This document shows positions 8,325-18,324 of a DNA stretch of 64,000 bases, in pieces. This DNA comes from Cafeteria roenbergensis (taxonomy: Eukaryota > Sar > Bigyra > Bicosoecida > Cafeteriaceae), in assembly GCA_008330645.1 (NCBI GenBank), contig VLTN01000001.1:372001-436000 (forward strand), read 5' to 3'. A program made the position numbers and the translations under genes. The number at the start of each line of letters is the position of its first letter. Positions within the stretch are counted from its first letter, which is position 1. The notes under the pieces were generated by a model that made no database searches, was not told where the DNA came from, and saw only the letters and a list, made by a program, of their open reading frames with translations.

Positions 8325-11300
8325 ATGCCGCCCAAGCCAGGTGCGTCCGATCTGCCCGGGCGCACGATGCCAAACAGTTCGCCGCGCCCGACCCCCTCCT
8401 CCCAGCGTGCGCCGCTGATCCACCTGATTCTTTTTTGCTGCACTTACCGTGCCACCCTTCGCAGTCGCGCCGAGCGCGCCGAAGCCAACGGGTAAGCCGG
8501 ATTGTGCACGCAAAGGGATGCCTTGCAAATCAGACGGAATCCTCAGGCTCGTAGTGCCAAAGCTAGCCAAGCGCGGCGCAAGGGCCCAGGTTATCCAGAC
8601 CATAGCGTCGGCTTGCCCCCTCTGAAGTCCCATCCAAGCTGCTGCGCCCTTCCGCTGCGCCGATTGAACCGTCCGCAGGCGCCAAGCCCACTCCCCCGAC
8701 TAAGCCCCTGAAGCCTGGTGCTCCAAAACCATCGGCACCCAAGCCGTCAGCGGCCAAGCCGTCGTCTCCCAAGCCAGCGGCACCGGCGAAGCCAGGAGCG
8801 CCTGCCAAGCCGGCGTCTCCCAAGCCAGCGGCACCGGCGAAGCCAGGAGCGCCTGCCAAGCCGTCGGCGGCCAAGCCGTCGTCTCCCAAGCCAGCGGCAC
8901 CGGCGAAGCCAGGAGCGCCTGCCAAGCCGGCGTCTCCCAAGCCAGCGGCACCGGCGAAGCCAGGAGCGCCTGCCAAGCCGGCGTCTCCCAAGCCAGCGGC
9001 ACCGGCGAAGCCAGGAGCGCCTGCCAAGCCGGCGTCTCCCAAGCCAGCGGCACCGGCGAAGCCAGGAGCGCCTGCCAAGCCGGCGTCTCCCAAGCCGTCG
9101 GCGGCCAAGCCGTCATCTCCCAAGCCAGCGGCACCGGCGAAGCCAGGAGCGCCTGCCAAGCCGGCGTCTCCCAAGCCATCGGCGGCCAAGCCGTCGTCCC
9201 CCAAGCCGTCGGCGGCCAAGCCGTCGTCTCCCAAGCCAGCGGCACCGGCGAAGCCAGGAGCGCCTGCCAAGCCGGCGTCTCCCAAGCCAGCGGCACCGGC
9301 GAAGCCAGGAGCGCCTGCCAAGCCGTCGTCTCCCAAGCCGTCAGCGGCCAAGCCGTCGTCTCCCAAGCCAGCGGCACCGGCGAAGCCAGGAGCGCCTGCC
9401 AAGCCGGCGTCTCCCAAGCCGTCGGCGGCCAAGCCGTCGTCTCCCAAGAGCGGCGATGGCAACACGCCGGCAGTGCCTGCCAAGCCGTCGTCTCCCAAGC
9501 CGTCGGCGGCCAAGCCGTCGTCTCCCAAGAGCGGCGATGGCAACACGCCGGCAGTGCCTGCCAAGCCGTCGTCTCCCAAGCCGTCGTCTCCCAAGCCAGC
9601 GGCACCGGCGAAGCCAGGAGCGCCTGCCAAGCCGTCGTCTTCCAAGCCGTCGGCGGCCAAGCCGTCGTCTCCCAAGCCAGCGGCACCGGCGAAGCCAGGA
9701 GCGCCTGCCAAGCCGTCGTCTTCCAAGCCGTCGGCGGCCAAGCCGTCGTCTCCCAAGAGCGGCGATGGCAACACGCCGGCAGTGCCTGCCAAGCCGTCGT
9801 CTCCCAAGCCGTCGTCTCCCAAGCCAGCGGCACCGGCGAAGCCAGGAGCGCCTGCCAAGCCGGCGTCTCCCAAGCCGTCAGCGGCCAAGCCGTCGTCTTC
9901 CAAGAGCGGCGATGGCAACACGCCGGCAGTGCCTGCCAAGCCGTCGTCTCCCAAGCCAGCGGCACCGGCGAAGCCAGGAGCGCCTGCCAAGCCGGCGTCT
10001 CCCAAGCCGTCGGCGGCCAAGCCGTCGTCTTCCAAGAGCGGCGATGGCAACACGCCGGCAGTGCCTGCCAAGCCGGCGTCTCCCAAGCCGTCGTCTCCCA
10101 AGCCAGCGGCACCGGCGAAGCCAGGAGCGCCTGCCAAGCCGTCGTCTTCCAAGCCGTCGGCGGCCAAGCCGTCGTCTCCCAAGCCAGCGGCACCGGCGAA
10201 GCCAGGAGCGCCTGCCAAGCCGGCGTCTCCCAAGCCGTCAGCGGCCAAGCCGTCGTCTCCCAAGAGCGGCGATGGCAACACGCCGGCAGTGCCTGCCAAG
10301 CCGTCGTCTCCCAAGCCGTCGTCTCCCAAGCCAGCGGCACCGGCGAAGCCAGGAGCGCCTGCCAAGCCGGCGTCTCCCAAGCCGTCAGCGGCCAAGCCGT
10401 CGTCTCCCAAGAGCGGCGATGGCAACACGCCGGCAGTGCCTGCCAAGCCGTCGTCTCCAAAGCCAGCGGCACCGGCGAAGCCAGGAGCGCCTGCCAAGCC
10501 GGCGTCTCCCAAGCCGTCGGCGGCCAAGCCGTCGTCTCCCAAGCCAGCGGCACTGGTGAAGCCAGGAGCGCCTGCCAAGCCGTCGTCTCCCAAGAGTGGC
10601 GATGGCGCTATGCCGGCAGCGGACCGGGAGGCCGCAAAGCAAAAAGCTGAGGAGGAGGCAGCGAAGAAGGCTGCCGCTGAGGAGGCGGCGAAGAAGGCTG
10701 CCGCTGAGGAGGCGGCGAAGAAGGCTGCCGCTGAGGAGGCGGCGAAGAAGGCTGCCGCTGAGGAGGCAGCGAAGAAGGCTGCCGCTGAGGAGGCAGCGAA
10801 GAAGGCTGCCGCTGAGGAGGCGGCGAAGAAGGCTGCCGCTGAGGAGGCGGCGAAGAAGGCTGCCGCTGAGGAGGCGGCGAAGAAGGCTGCCGCTGAGGAG
10901 GCGGCGAAGAAGGCTGCCGCTGAGGAGGCAGCGAAGAAGGCTGCCGCTGAGGAGGCAGCGAAGAAGGCTGCCGCTGAGGAGGCAGCGAAGAAGGCTGCCG
11001 CTGAGGAGGCGGCGAAGAAGGCTGCCGCTGAGGAGGCAGCGAAGAAGGCTGCCGCTGAGGAGGCAGCGAAGAAGGCTGCCGCTGAGGAGGCGGCGAAGAA
11101 GGCTGCCGCTGAGGCGGCAGCGAAGAAGGCTGCCGCTGAGGAGGCGGCGAAGAAGGCTGCCGCTGAGGAGGCAGCGAAGAAGGCTGCCGCTGAGGAGGCA
11201 GCGAAGAAGGCTGCCGCTGAGGAGGCAGCGAAGAAGGCTGCCGCTGAGGAGGCAGCGAAGAAGGCTGCCGCTGAGGAGGCAGCGAAGAAGGCTGCCGCTG

Positions 11301-13732
11301 AGGAGGCGGCGAAGAAGGCTGCCGCTGAGGAGGCAGCGAAGAAGGCTGCCGCTGAGGAGGCGGCGAAGAAGGCTGCCGCTGAGGAGGCGGCGAAGAAGGC
11401 TGCCGCTGAGGAGGCAGCGAAGAAGGCTGCCGCTGAGGAGGCGGCGAAGAAGGCTGCCGCTGAGGAGGCGGCGAAGAAGGCTGCCGCTGAGGAGGCAGCG
11501 AAGAAGGCTGCTGTTGAGGAGGCGGCGAAGAAGGCTGCCGCTGAGGAGGCAGCGAAGAAGGCTGCCGCTGAGGAGGCGGCGAAGAAGGCTGCCGCTGAGG
11601 AGGCGGCGAAGAAGGCTGCCGCTGAGGAGGCGGCGAAGAAGGCTGCCGCTGAGGAGGCGGCGAAGAAGGCTGCCGCTGAGGAGGCAGCGAAGAAGGCTGC
11701 CGCTGAGGAGGCGGCGAAGAAGGCTGCCGCTGAGGAGGCGGCAGCGAAGAAGGCTGCCGCTGAGGAGGCGGCGAAGAAGGCTGCCGCTGAGGCGGAGGCT
11801 GCTGAACGACAGCGCACGGAGCAAGCGATGCATCAAGCGGAGCGCCAAGCAAACCGCCCCGAGCCCCCACGGCGCCCAGCACCGCTGTTGACTGCTCGTC
11901 AACGTGGCGTTGACCCACCTCCGCCACCAGGCTCCCCGCCTCCAAATGCCTTCCGTCTCCAAGCGTCGCCGACGGTCGAGGCTTCAAAGGCGTCATCCGC
12001 TCCGGTCGCTCCGCCATTGGATGACAGCCAAGCCCTTCAAGAGCAGTCGAAGGGCCGCGCACGAGATGCCCCGGAGACCGGATTCGCTGTGTCAGCCCAA
12101 GATGCTGAACGGCTTCAAAAACTTCGCGAGGTTTTCGCGCGCTTTGTCAGCCGCCGCGATATCCTTGTATCCCGCGTGAAGGACGCAAGGGACCGTTTGG
12201 CTGGCCTGCAGCGCGCGGTGGAAGAGGCCAGAAGCCGGGTGGAGACATCCTCGGCCGCCTCGTCACAGATAGCAGGTCTTGAGGCTGCCATCTGCGCTGC
12301 TGCCCAGCGTGTTTCCGTTCTTCGAGCAGCGCTGGAAGACGACGAAGCCACCCTCGCTGGGAAGGTATCAGAGCAAGCCGCCCGCGTTCGCATCCTCCGC
12401 GAAGACGTTTCGGTTGCCAAGGCATCTCTTGCAGCAGCGGAGGCAGAGGTCGAAGCGGCATCGGCGGCTGAAGGATCTGGTCACCAGGGCCCGCGGATGG
12501 CTGAGGATGTGGAGTCGCTCCGTGCCGCGCTGGAGTCGGCCAAGGCGGAGCAGCAGCGGGCGCTGGAGGCTGCCGCAGAGGAGCATGAGACGCTCGTGGC
12601 CCGATCGCTCGCAGACCGTGGGGCCAAGCTGCAAGCCACAGCGGCGCGTGGCGAGGCAGAGGTTGCAAGCCTGTCGAGGGAAGAGGCAATGCTTCGTCGA
12701 GAGGCTGCACAGCTTGAGGAGTCTGTGCGAGTGAAGAAGGCCGAAGCAGAGGCGGCGGCCCAGCGGCACCGCGGTCTTGTGCGCGAGGTTGAGCAGCTGA
12801 AGGCTGCGTTGGCGCAGGCCGAGGCAGCGGACGGCGCCCGCTTGGAGGCCTTGCAGCAGGAAGTTGCCGAAGCAGCGGCTGAGGCTGCCGCGCTGGCCCC
12901 TGACGCGGCTGGCGACGGCACTGCCTCCCTCAGGTCATCGGCTCTGAGCGAGGCCGAGCGTCGTGCTCGAGAGGCTGAGGAGCTCAAGTGGCAAGAAGAG
13001 GTGGAGTCCATCCGCGACGCTGCGCACTGGGAGGTAGAGGAAGCTCGCAAGGCAGGCCAGCGGCAATACCAAGAGCTCGTGTCTCGCGTTGAGCAGCGAT
13101 ACCGCTCCGAGTTCGAAGCCGCGGAAGCAAGCATTAAACAGCAGCGCGAGGCAGATGCGAAGGCACTTGACGACTTGACCAAGCGCCTGCGCGAGGTCGA
13201 GGCCGCAACCGAGGCGGCACGGGCCGAGCGCGAGTCCCTCCTTCGGCGCGCTGGCAGCGCCCGCAAGTCGGCAAAGGACCGCGTGGAGCAGCGCCTGGCC
13301 CGGCTGAACTCTCTGCGCGTGGCCCTGAAGACAGCATGGGAGCGCTCCGGCGCCGCCCCGGACGAGATTGTCGGCTTTCTTCGTCAAGTCCAGGACATTC
13401 TTCCGTACACTCCCGAGGTACACGAAGCGTACGAGATCAAGCTGCGCCAGATGCGTTTCGCCACGCCGCTTCTGCAGGCCCTGACGCGGAGAGAAGTGAT
13501 GGACTACAGAATCCAGCGCATGCGCCGGCAGGCAGAGGTCCTCATCGAGCGCCATGAGGTGGATCGATCGGCAACGGTTGAGCTTGAAGCCTTGCGCAAA
13601 AAGTACCAGGAGACGCTCAGAGAGCAAGAGGCAGTGACGGCCGAGCTCGCTCGCGAAGCAGAGGCGTTCCGGGCTGAGTTCGGCACCGACTTCGTGTATC
13701 GTGGTAAGCCCATCCAAGCGGACGACCTGTGA
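8325..13732 (+). CDS. Giant low-complexity cytoskeletal-type protein: Pro/Lys brush, EEAAKKAAA helix, C-terminal coiled coil
   Basis: Exons: 8325-8340 (16 nt), 8465-8491 (27 nt) and 8628-13732, about 1,715 residues. The third exon could instead begin at 8679, 17 residues shorter and in the same phase. The two tiny exons encode MPPKP and VAPSAPKPT, in keeping with the Pro/Lys-rich sequence that follows. Layout: residues 1 to about 660, repeats of [22 protein letters not shown] and [10 protein letters not shown]; about 670-1060, some 42 copies of EEAAKKAAA; then a Pro-rich linker with [10 protein letters not shown]; then about 1160-1715, a long coiled coil with a folded-looking tail ([37 protein letters not shown]) ending [14 protein letters not shown] recognise no named family. 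A structural or linker role is inference. Its start faces that of the J-protein gene, and it is convergent with the next gene, 99 bp apart. Confidence 0.8.
8690..10610 (+). repeat. In-frame Pro/Lys/Ser/Ala tandem repeats
   Basis: A mosaic of short coding repeats built from aagccgtcgtctcccaag, aagccagcggcaccggcgaag and aagccaggagcgcctgcc units. A longer module with agcggcgatggcaacacg recurs several times between about 9450 and 10460, showing higher-order duplication. All changes keep the reading frame. Confidence 0.9.
10650..11795 (+). repeat. 27-bp in-frame tandem repeat encoding EEAAKKAAA, about 42 copies
   Basis: The unit is gaggaggc(a/g)gcg followed by aagaaggctgccgct. Almost all variation is a silent a/g at the third base of one Ala codon. 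Rare coding variants are E to A near 11111, a Val near 11512 and one extra Ala near 11740. The near-uniformity means recent expansion or ongoing homogenisation. Confidence 0.95.
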
Positions 13733-13831
13733 TGGACTGTGCACTTGTGGTCGCGTGTGCCGCTCGAAAGAATGAGCCGTGGCAAGCAAGCATGAGCATC
13801 TGGCTGCGTGCCACCTGACACGCATCCGTGA

Positions 13832-16285
13832 TCAAGCATGCATCGACATCGAGTGACGCAGCGCCAGCGCGCTGTGCAGCGGTGAGACGTGAAGCGGGCA
13901 CAGGCCGTGCGACGCAGAAGCGAGCTGGGCTGCCGCAACAGTCAAGTGCTCAGCCGGACACCTGGTCAGAACGCGCCTTGCCCAGTCCATTGCCGCTGCA
14001 GCAGCACCCTGGCAGTCGCCTGGCAGCGCAGGGATCGTCGCCTCCGGTCCATGCCGCCGCAAGCACAAGGCAAACACCCAGCACAGCAGGCACATGGTGG
14101 CATCTGAGCGAGCGCCGCCGCGGCCCGACTCTCCGCCGGCAACGCGGGTTGCCAGGGTCAGAATAACCAGAGCATCTTGCTTGGGCATCCCCAGCGGCTC
14201 AGCTGCCACGTGCGACAACCTTGCAAAGAGCGCCAGCAGCGCTTGCCCACCGGAATGACCCAGCGAGCGCAGCGTTTGCGTCCTCGAGCTGGGCGGCAGA
14301 GCAGCGACGAGACCAGCACACGCCTCGACAAGTGGCGACAACAGCGACTCGCGACTGAAGGCCTCCTTCGCCAAGCAAGGCTCATCGCCCAGGGCAGCCA
14401 AGGAGGCGGCGACCAGCCGCACGCACACCTCCGCCGCGGGCCCATCAGCCTCAGTTGCGGTTGTGTCGGTCGTCCGACAGGCGACGACGGTGCCCACCGC
14501 GAGCGCGAGCTGGAGCTGCAGCTGTTCGGGCTGCTGCCAGCCCTTTGGCAGCTCAACGCGCGCCGTGCACGGCCCAGCCTGGAGCAGCACTGGCGCGCCT
14601 CCATGGTGGGGCGTGTGGGCTGAAGCTGAGCTCTGCTCCAGGGCAGCTGTCAGCCAGCTGGCGCATCGCACCAGGCCTGCTGCTCGGCCCAGCTCCTCCA
14701 CAGCCAAGACGCGCACCGGCCTTGGGCCGGCCGTGTGAGACCCGCGACGGAGCAGCAGCGGAACTAGCTTCCTGGCTACGTCGAGGCCGCCCGCGGAGGC
14801 AAGCACGCCAGTGGGCAAGACACGGAGAAGCAGCAGGGGCCCGAGCCTCTGAACGGTCACATCGGGGCCCACGCACGTGGTCGTTGGGGCACCAGCGACA
14901 GTTGGGGCCGCCATGGGAGTCGGGCTTGCCGGGTGCACCAGTCCCTGGTCCTGACTGTCCATCGCTGCCACTGCGACGCCAAGAAGCGCAACGTCGCTCG
15001 GGGCAAGGCAAGGCTCGCCGCTGTCCCCACCGCCTGCGACTCTGCGCTCCGGCAACGATGACGAGCCAGGTGCAGCAACACCGCCTGAAGCGTCGGCAGC
15101 AGTTCGGTCCCAGTGTGACCTCCGTGCGGCCGAGGCGAACTCGCGAACTGCCCGGACCCAGATTTCCTCTCCTGGGCTGCCGAGCGCCCTGAGGGCCAGA
15201 CCCGAGGCCATCGCAGATGCGCGCTGGTCAGCCGCTGCACACGTATCGGTGTCGCTGGGCCTCCCTCCGGCTCTGCCGCCGTCTGTGGCTCCGCAGTCGG
15301 CAGCCAGAGCGCCCGACAGGTCGGCCAGCCCATCGGCCGGCACGCCCTGGATCGCCGCTGCATCAGCCATGCCGTCAAGAGCCGACGTCAGGATGCTCAC
15401 TGCCACTTCGTCTGATGCGGCCGAGCGCGAGGCATGGGCCAGGCCGGAGACGCAGCGCTGGGCCTGGAGGCTCATCGAGCGCGGGTGCCGCGCCGCGGAC
15501 GAGCCCGCGCGGGCGGAGCTCGTGTCCGAACAGAGGGCCCCGACAAGAGCGCCCCCAACGAGGGCAATGTCCCTCGCGTCAGTCGTCGACGGAGCGGCCG
15601 CTAGGAGGGATGACCACACTGGGGGAGAGCCATGGGTGCCTGGGCCTGCCGCATCCCGGCGAAGAGCGGCACAGGCGCCTCGTAGGGACGACTGGACAAG
15701 ATCACGGCGAAGCAGTTCCCAGGATTGCGCAACTGGACCCAAAATCCCCTCCGAAGGATTCGCTGGGCAAGAGGAATCGTCGTCCGCGTGCGCTCGGCAG
15801 CAGGCAAGAACTGGTCCCACAACGGCCGCCGTCTTGCGAACAGCCTCAGTCACCCCCGCCACGGACGCTAGCCGCAAGGACCGAATACGCTTGATAACCG
15901 CTGGAACAGCCAGGCACACGTCTCGGCATGTCAGGCCGAGCCGCGTCGGGCCGAAGCTCGCCGCTGCGCTGGCCAGCTTGGGAACATGGCCAGCCAAGTC
16001 CGAAACATCCACAACCAGCCCGGGAAGGCTCGACGGCAAGCCTTTCATCCCCAGCTCCAGCGCCACGCCGCAAGCCCGCGCTGCGAGCAGCAGCGAGCGG
16101 CGGCTGCCGCGGCTCGAGCTGGCAAGCCACGCAGCATCGAGCGCCCGCTCGAGGCAGTTCCCCGTTGACTCATCACAGACCGAACGCGCTGCTTCAGAGC
16201 GGTCCGAAGCCGCCATACTGGCTTCGCTGCTGTGACTTGTCCGTGTGCCAGTTCGGCTCGTGCTGCCGCGCGCGGAGCCTGACAT
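13832..16285 (-). CDS. Ala/Leu-rich helical protein, function unknown
   Basis: One exon, 817 residues from the first ATG of the frame at 16285. Upstream of it the frame is open to 16393 but has no ATG. The chain is rich in Ala, Leu, Ser, Arg and Cys, with repeated helix-like stretches (GLVVDVSDLAGHVPKLAS, LGPLLLLRVLPTGVL, LSPLVEACAGLVAALP, QALLALFARLSHVAAEPL). A HEAT- or ARM-like solenoid is possible but I see no diagnostic motif, signal peptide or clear membrane span. Coding support comes from length, composition and lack of stops. It faces the next gene head to head, 248 bp apart, and is convergent with the coiled-coil gene, 99 bp apart. Confidence 0.65.
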   Translation of the reverse strand: MSGSARGSTSRTGTRTSHSSEASMAASDRSEAARSVCDESTGNCLERALDAAWLASSSRGSRRSLLLAARACGVALELGMKGLPSSLPGLVVDVSDLAGHVPKLASAAASFGPTRLGLTCRDVCLAVPAVIKRIRSLRLASVAGVTEAVRKTAAVVGPVLACCRAHADDDSSCPANPSEGILGPVAQSWELLRRDLVQSSLRGACAALRRDAAGPGTHGSPPVWSSLLAAAPSTTDARDIALVGGALVGALCSDTSSARAGSSAARHPRSMSLQAQRCVSGLAHASRSAASDEVAVSILTSALDGMADAAAIQGVPADGLADLSGALAADCGATDGGRAGGRPSDTDTCAAADQRASAMASGLALRALGSPGEEIWVRAVREFASAARRSHWDRTAADASGGVAAPGSSSLPERRVAGGGDSGEPCLAPSDVALLGVAVAAMDSQDQGLVHPASPTPMAAPTVAGAPTTTCVGPDVTVQRLGPLLLLRVLPTGVLASAGGLDVARKLVPLLLRRGSHTAGPRPVRVLAVEELGRAAGLVRCASWLTAALEQSSASAHTPHHGGAPVLLQAGPCTARVELPKGWQQPEQLQLQLALAVGTVVACRTTDTTATEADGPAAEVCVRLVAASLAALGDEPCLAKEAFSRESLLSPLVEACAGLVAALPPSSRTQTLRSLGHSGGQALLALFARLSHVAAEPLGMPKQDALVILTLATRVAGGESGRGGARSDATMCLLCWVFALCLRRHGPEATIPALPGDCQGAAAAAMDWARRVLTRCPAEHLTVAAAQLASASHGLCPLHVSPLHSALALRHSMSMHA

Positions 16286-16533
16286 GCATATTGGACCAGC
16301 ACGAACATTGCACACTGGTGGCCCAGAGCGGAGTGCCAGCCGCCGGCACTTGGGTGCGGCTGTTCCCGCGGCCCTCTGAACCTTGAGGCGCACCTACCTG
16401 TTTTCCCGGCCGGGGGAAGCCCGACACGTTTTGTTTCGCTCCCGCCGCGAGCTGTCGCTTGTTTGCAACTCGGCTCCACTGCACTGCGCTGCTCTCAGCG
16501 CGGCCAGGCCGGGCGACGCACAAAAGGCCGCGC

Positions 16534-18144
16534 ATGTACCGATCCCTCGCATGCGCATTGCTACTTGCTGCACTGGCTGGATCCATGCCAGTGTTTGTGG
16601 ACGAGCAGGCTGCCTTGCAGACTTCTCGCATTTTGCCAGCGCTGCAAAGACTTGGAGCGCTGGCGACAGTCCGCGACCTTCGGCCCGGCACGTGGGAGCT
16701 GGGCCAACTGAGCTGCCCCACGGACGACCTGACGGAAACGAGGGCAAGCAGTGCCGCTGAGTGTGCGGAGGCGGTCGAGCTTCTCGTTCAGACGTGGGCT
16801 TTCCGCCTTTCCGTCCTGGTTCGACTGCCTCGGGGAATGGACGAAGCCCTCCGCATGCCGATTATGAGCGCCATTGCTGAGCTCCAGGCGAGCCCCGTGA
16901 TGGCTGCACTGCCCGTGTTCGTGGTGCGATCGCATGAGACTCAAGGCACCGCACCTGAAGTGCTGGCGCGGCCCTACTTTGCGCCGCTATTCAACTCGAC
17001 CTGCTCGCCCTCAACACATCGAGGACCAGACACACTATCCACCGCTGGGGGCGAGCCTCGTTTCTCTGGCAGCATGCCGGGCCGGGCGGGAGACGGCGAC
17101 CCGCCGACGACGTGGTCCAACTTGGGCTGGACGGACGCCTGTGTTCGAACTGGCAAGGCCCATCTTGCTGATGCCTTGGCACATGAAGCAGCAGAGCGGT
17201 TTCCGGAGCTTGGTCTTCTGTCGCTTTCCCAGCTCTCGTCGCACGGCATCCTTGCCCCGGATTGCCCGGCGGATTGCAAGGCAGGCAGCAGCGCAGGCGG
17301 GGGCGCGACGCGTCAGGGTAGCAGTGACGCGCTCTTCCGCAGAGGCGGGCGGTGTGAGAAGTTCAAATACCAGTGCTGGGCCGCCAAGCAGGGCGTTCAG
17401 TGGCTGGCAGAGGGTCCAGAGGCAGCAGCAGCCGCCTCCGTCGTCAGCAAAGTCGCCCATGCGCCTGCCATTTTCGCGGCGTGGACGGATGCGCTGCTTG
17501 TCGGCCGTGGTCCTGATCCCAGCGCCGTGGAAGGCAACACAGCTGTGCTTCGTGTCTCACCCTTGACGTTCGATGGAACCTCTGATAAGTTTGCCGAGCG
17601 GGGCGCTCAATGGCTGCAGGACGAGGTTCAAGTATTTCGCCAGCTGCTTGTGCTCTGCGGCACTATCGAGCGGGCGTGGTCAAGCGGTCCCTGGGACTCA
17701 GCTGTGCCCCCCAGTCTCATGAGCGTTCTGGCCGGGCTCATCAACGAGGACAGCGAGACGTTCCCGGGGGAACAGGCCACGCGCTGGATGAAGCCCCTGC
17801 TCTGCCGCGAAGAGCGGTCGCTCCGTAGTGTCGCGCAAGCTGCGCGCGCGCACCGGCAGCTGTGCACCAGCGATCTGAGCGGCTGGCGCAAGCACTGGTC
17901 GGTGTGCAAGCGCTGTGCAGCAAGCGGCACGTGGCTTCCGGCTGCTCGGAGCCACGGCACCGAAGGCGGCCCGCAGTGCCCTGTGGTGAAATCGGAGCTG
18001 GCCTCAACGTCGGCTGCCCCGGCTGCTGCGTTGCTTGCGCAGCCAGTGAAGTGGCGGCCGGTGGCTGTTGCACTTGTTTTCGTGTCGGCTCTGGTCGTTT
18101 CCGTTCTTTGGGACGGCGCCTTGGCGTGGCCGCCGCTGAGGTGA
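16534..18144 (+). CDS. Secretory-pathway type I membrane protein, function unknown
   Basis: One exon, 536 residues. It begins MYRSLACALLLAALAGSMP, a textbook signal peptide, and ends with one hydrophobic span (VAVALVFVSALVVSVLW, about residues 506-522) and a short tail, so a type I single-pass topology is predicted. The lumenal or extracellular part has a glycosylation sequon (NSTC near residue 153) and about 14 Cys, some clustered (CPADCKA; CKRCAASG), suggesting disulfides. One stretch (about 165-210) is Gly/Ser-rich. I do not recognise the family. The ATG at 16534 is chosen because the signal peptide starts exactly there. Confidence 0.75.
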   Translation: MYRSLACALLLAALAGSMPVFVDEQAALQTSRILPALQRLGALATVRDLRPGTWELGQLSCPTDDLTETRASSAAECAEAVELLVQTWAFRLSVLVRLPRGMDEALRMPIMSAIAELQASPVMAALPVFVVRSHETQGTAPEVLARPYFAPLFNSTCSPSTHRGPDTLSTAGGEPRFSGSMPGRAGDGDPPTTWSNLGWTDACVRTGKAHLADALAHEAAERFPELGLLSLSQLSSHGILAPDCPADCKAGSSAGGGATRQGSSDALFRRGGRCEKFKYQCWAAKQGVQWLAEGPEAAAAASVVSKVAHAPAIFAAWTDALLVGRGPDPSAVEGNTAVLRVSPLTFDGTSDKFAERGAQWLQDEVQVFRQLLVLCGTIERAWSSGPWDSAVPPSLMSVLAGLINEDSETFPGEQATRWMKPLLCREERSLRSVAQAARAHRQLCTSDLSGWRKHWSVCKRCAASGTWLPAARSHGTEGGPQCPVVKSELASTSAAPAAALLAQPVKWRPVAVALVFVSALVVSVLWDGALAWPPLR

Positions 18145-18324
18145 CAGTGCGCGGTTGCTCCGTGTGCGCGCGGGTGGAGGCGCGCGCGAGCGCAGTCGCG
18201 GCCTCGAGCGCATTCAGCCAGGGCGACAGGCAGATTGGGAGCCCTTGCGGCCTCAAGCGCCCTTCAGCGCCAAGCAGACCGCGGCACAGACAGCACACCA
18301 AGTCGGCGCACGGCGGGCTCGGCT

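Noticed and set aside
8718-10559. Arg/Ser-rich plus-strand frame ([11 protein letters not shown]) that resembles an RS domain
   Set aside because: It is an alternative frame of the Pro/Lys repeats, has no flanking domain, and stops inside the array.
8690-11795. CRISPR array or satellite DNA
   Set aside because: There are no spacers, the units are contiguous and in frame with flanking protein domains, and the DNA is eukaryotic.
8563-11817. A 1,084-codon open frame on the minus strand through the Pro/Lys and EEAAKKAAA repeats
   Set aside because: It is the antisense shadow of low-stop repeats. The plus-strand frame continues into a unique coiled-coil domain with normal composition, while the minus frame gives only FAASSAAA-type repeats and ends in noise.
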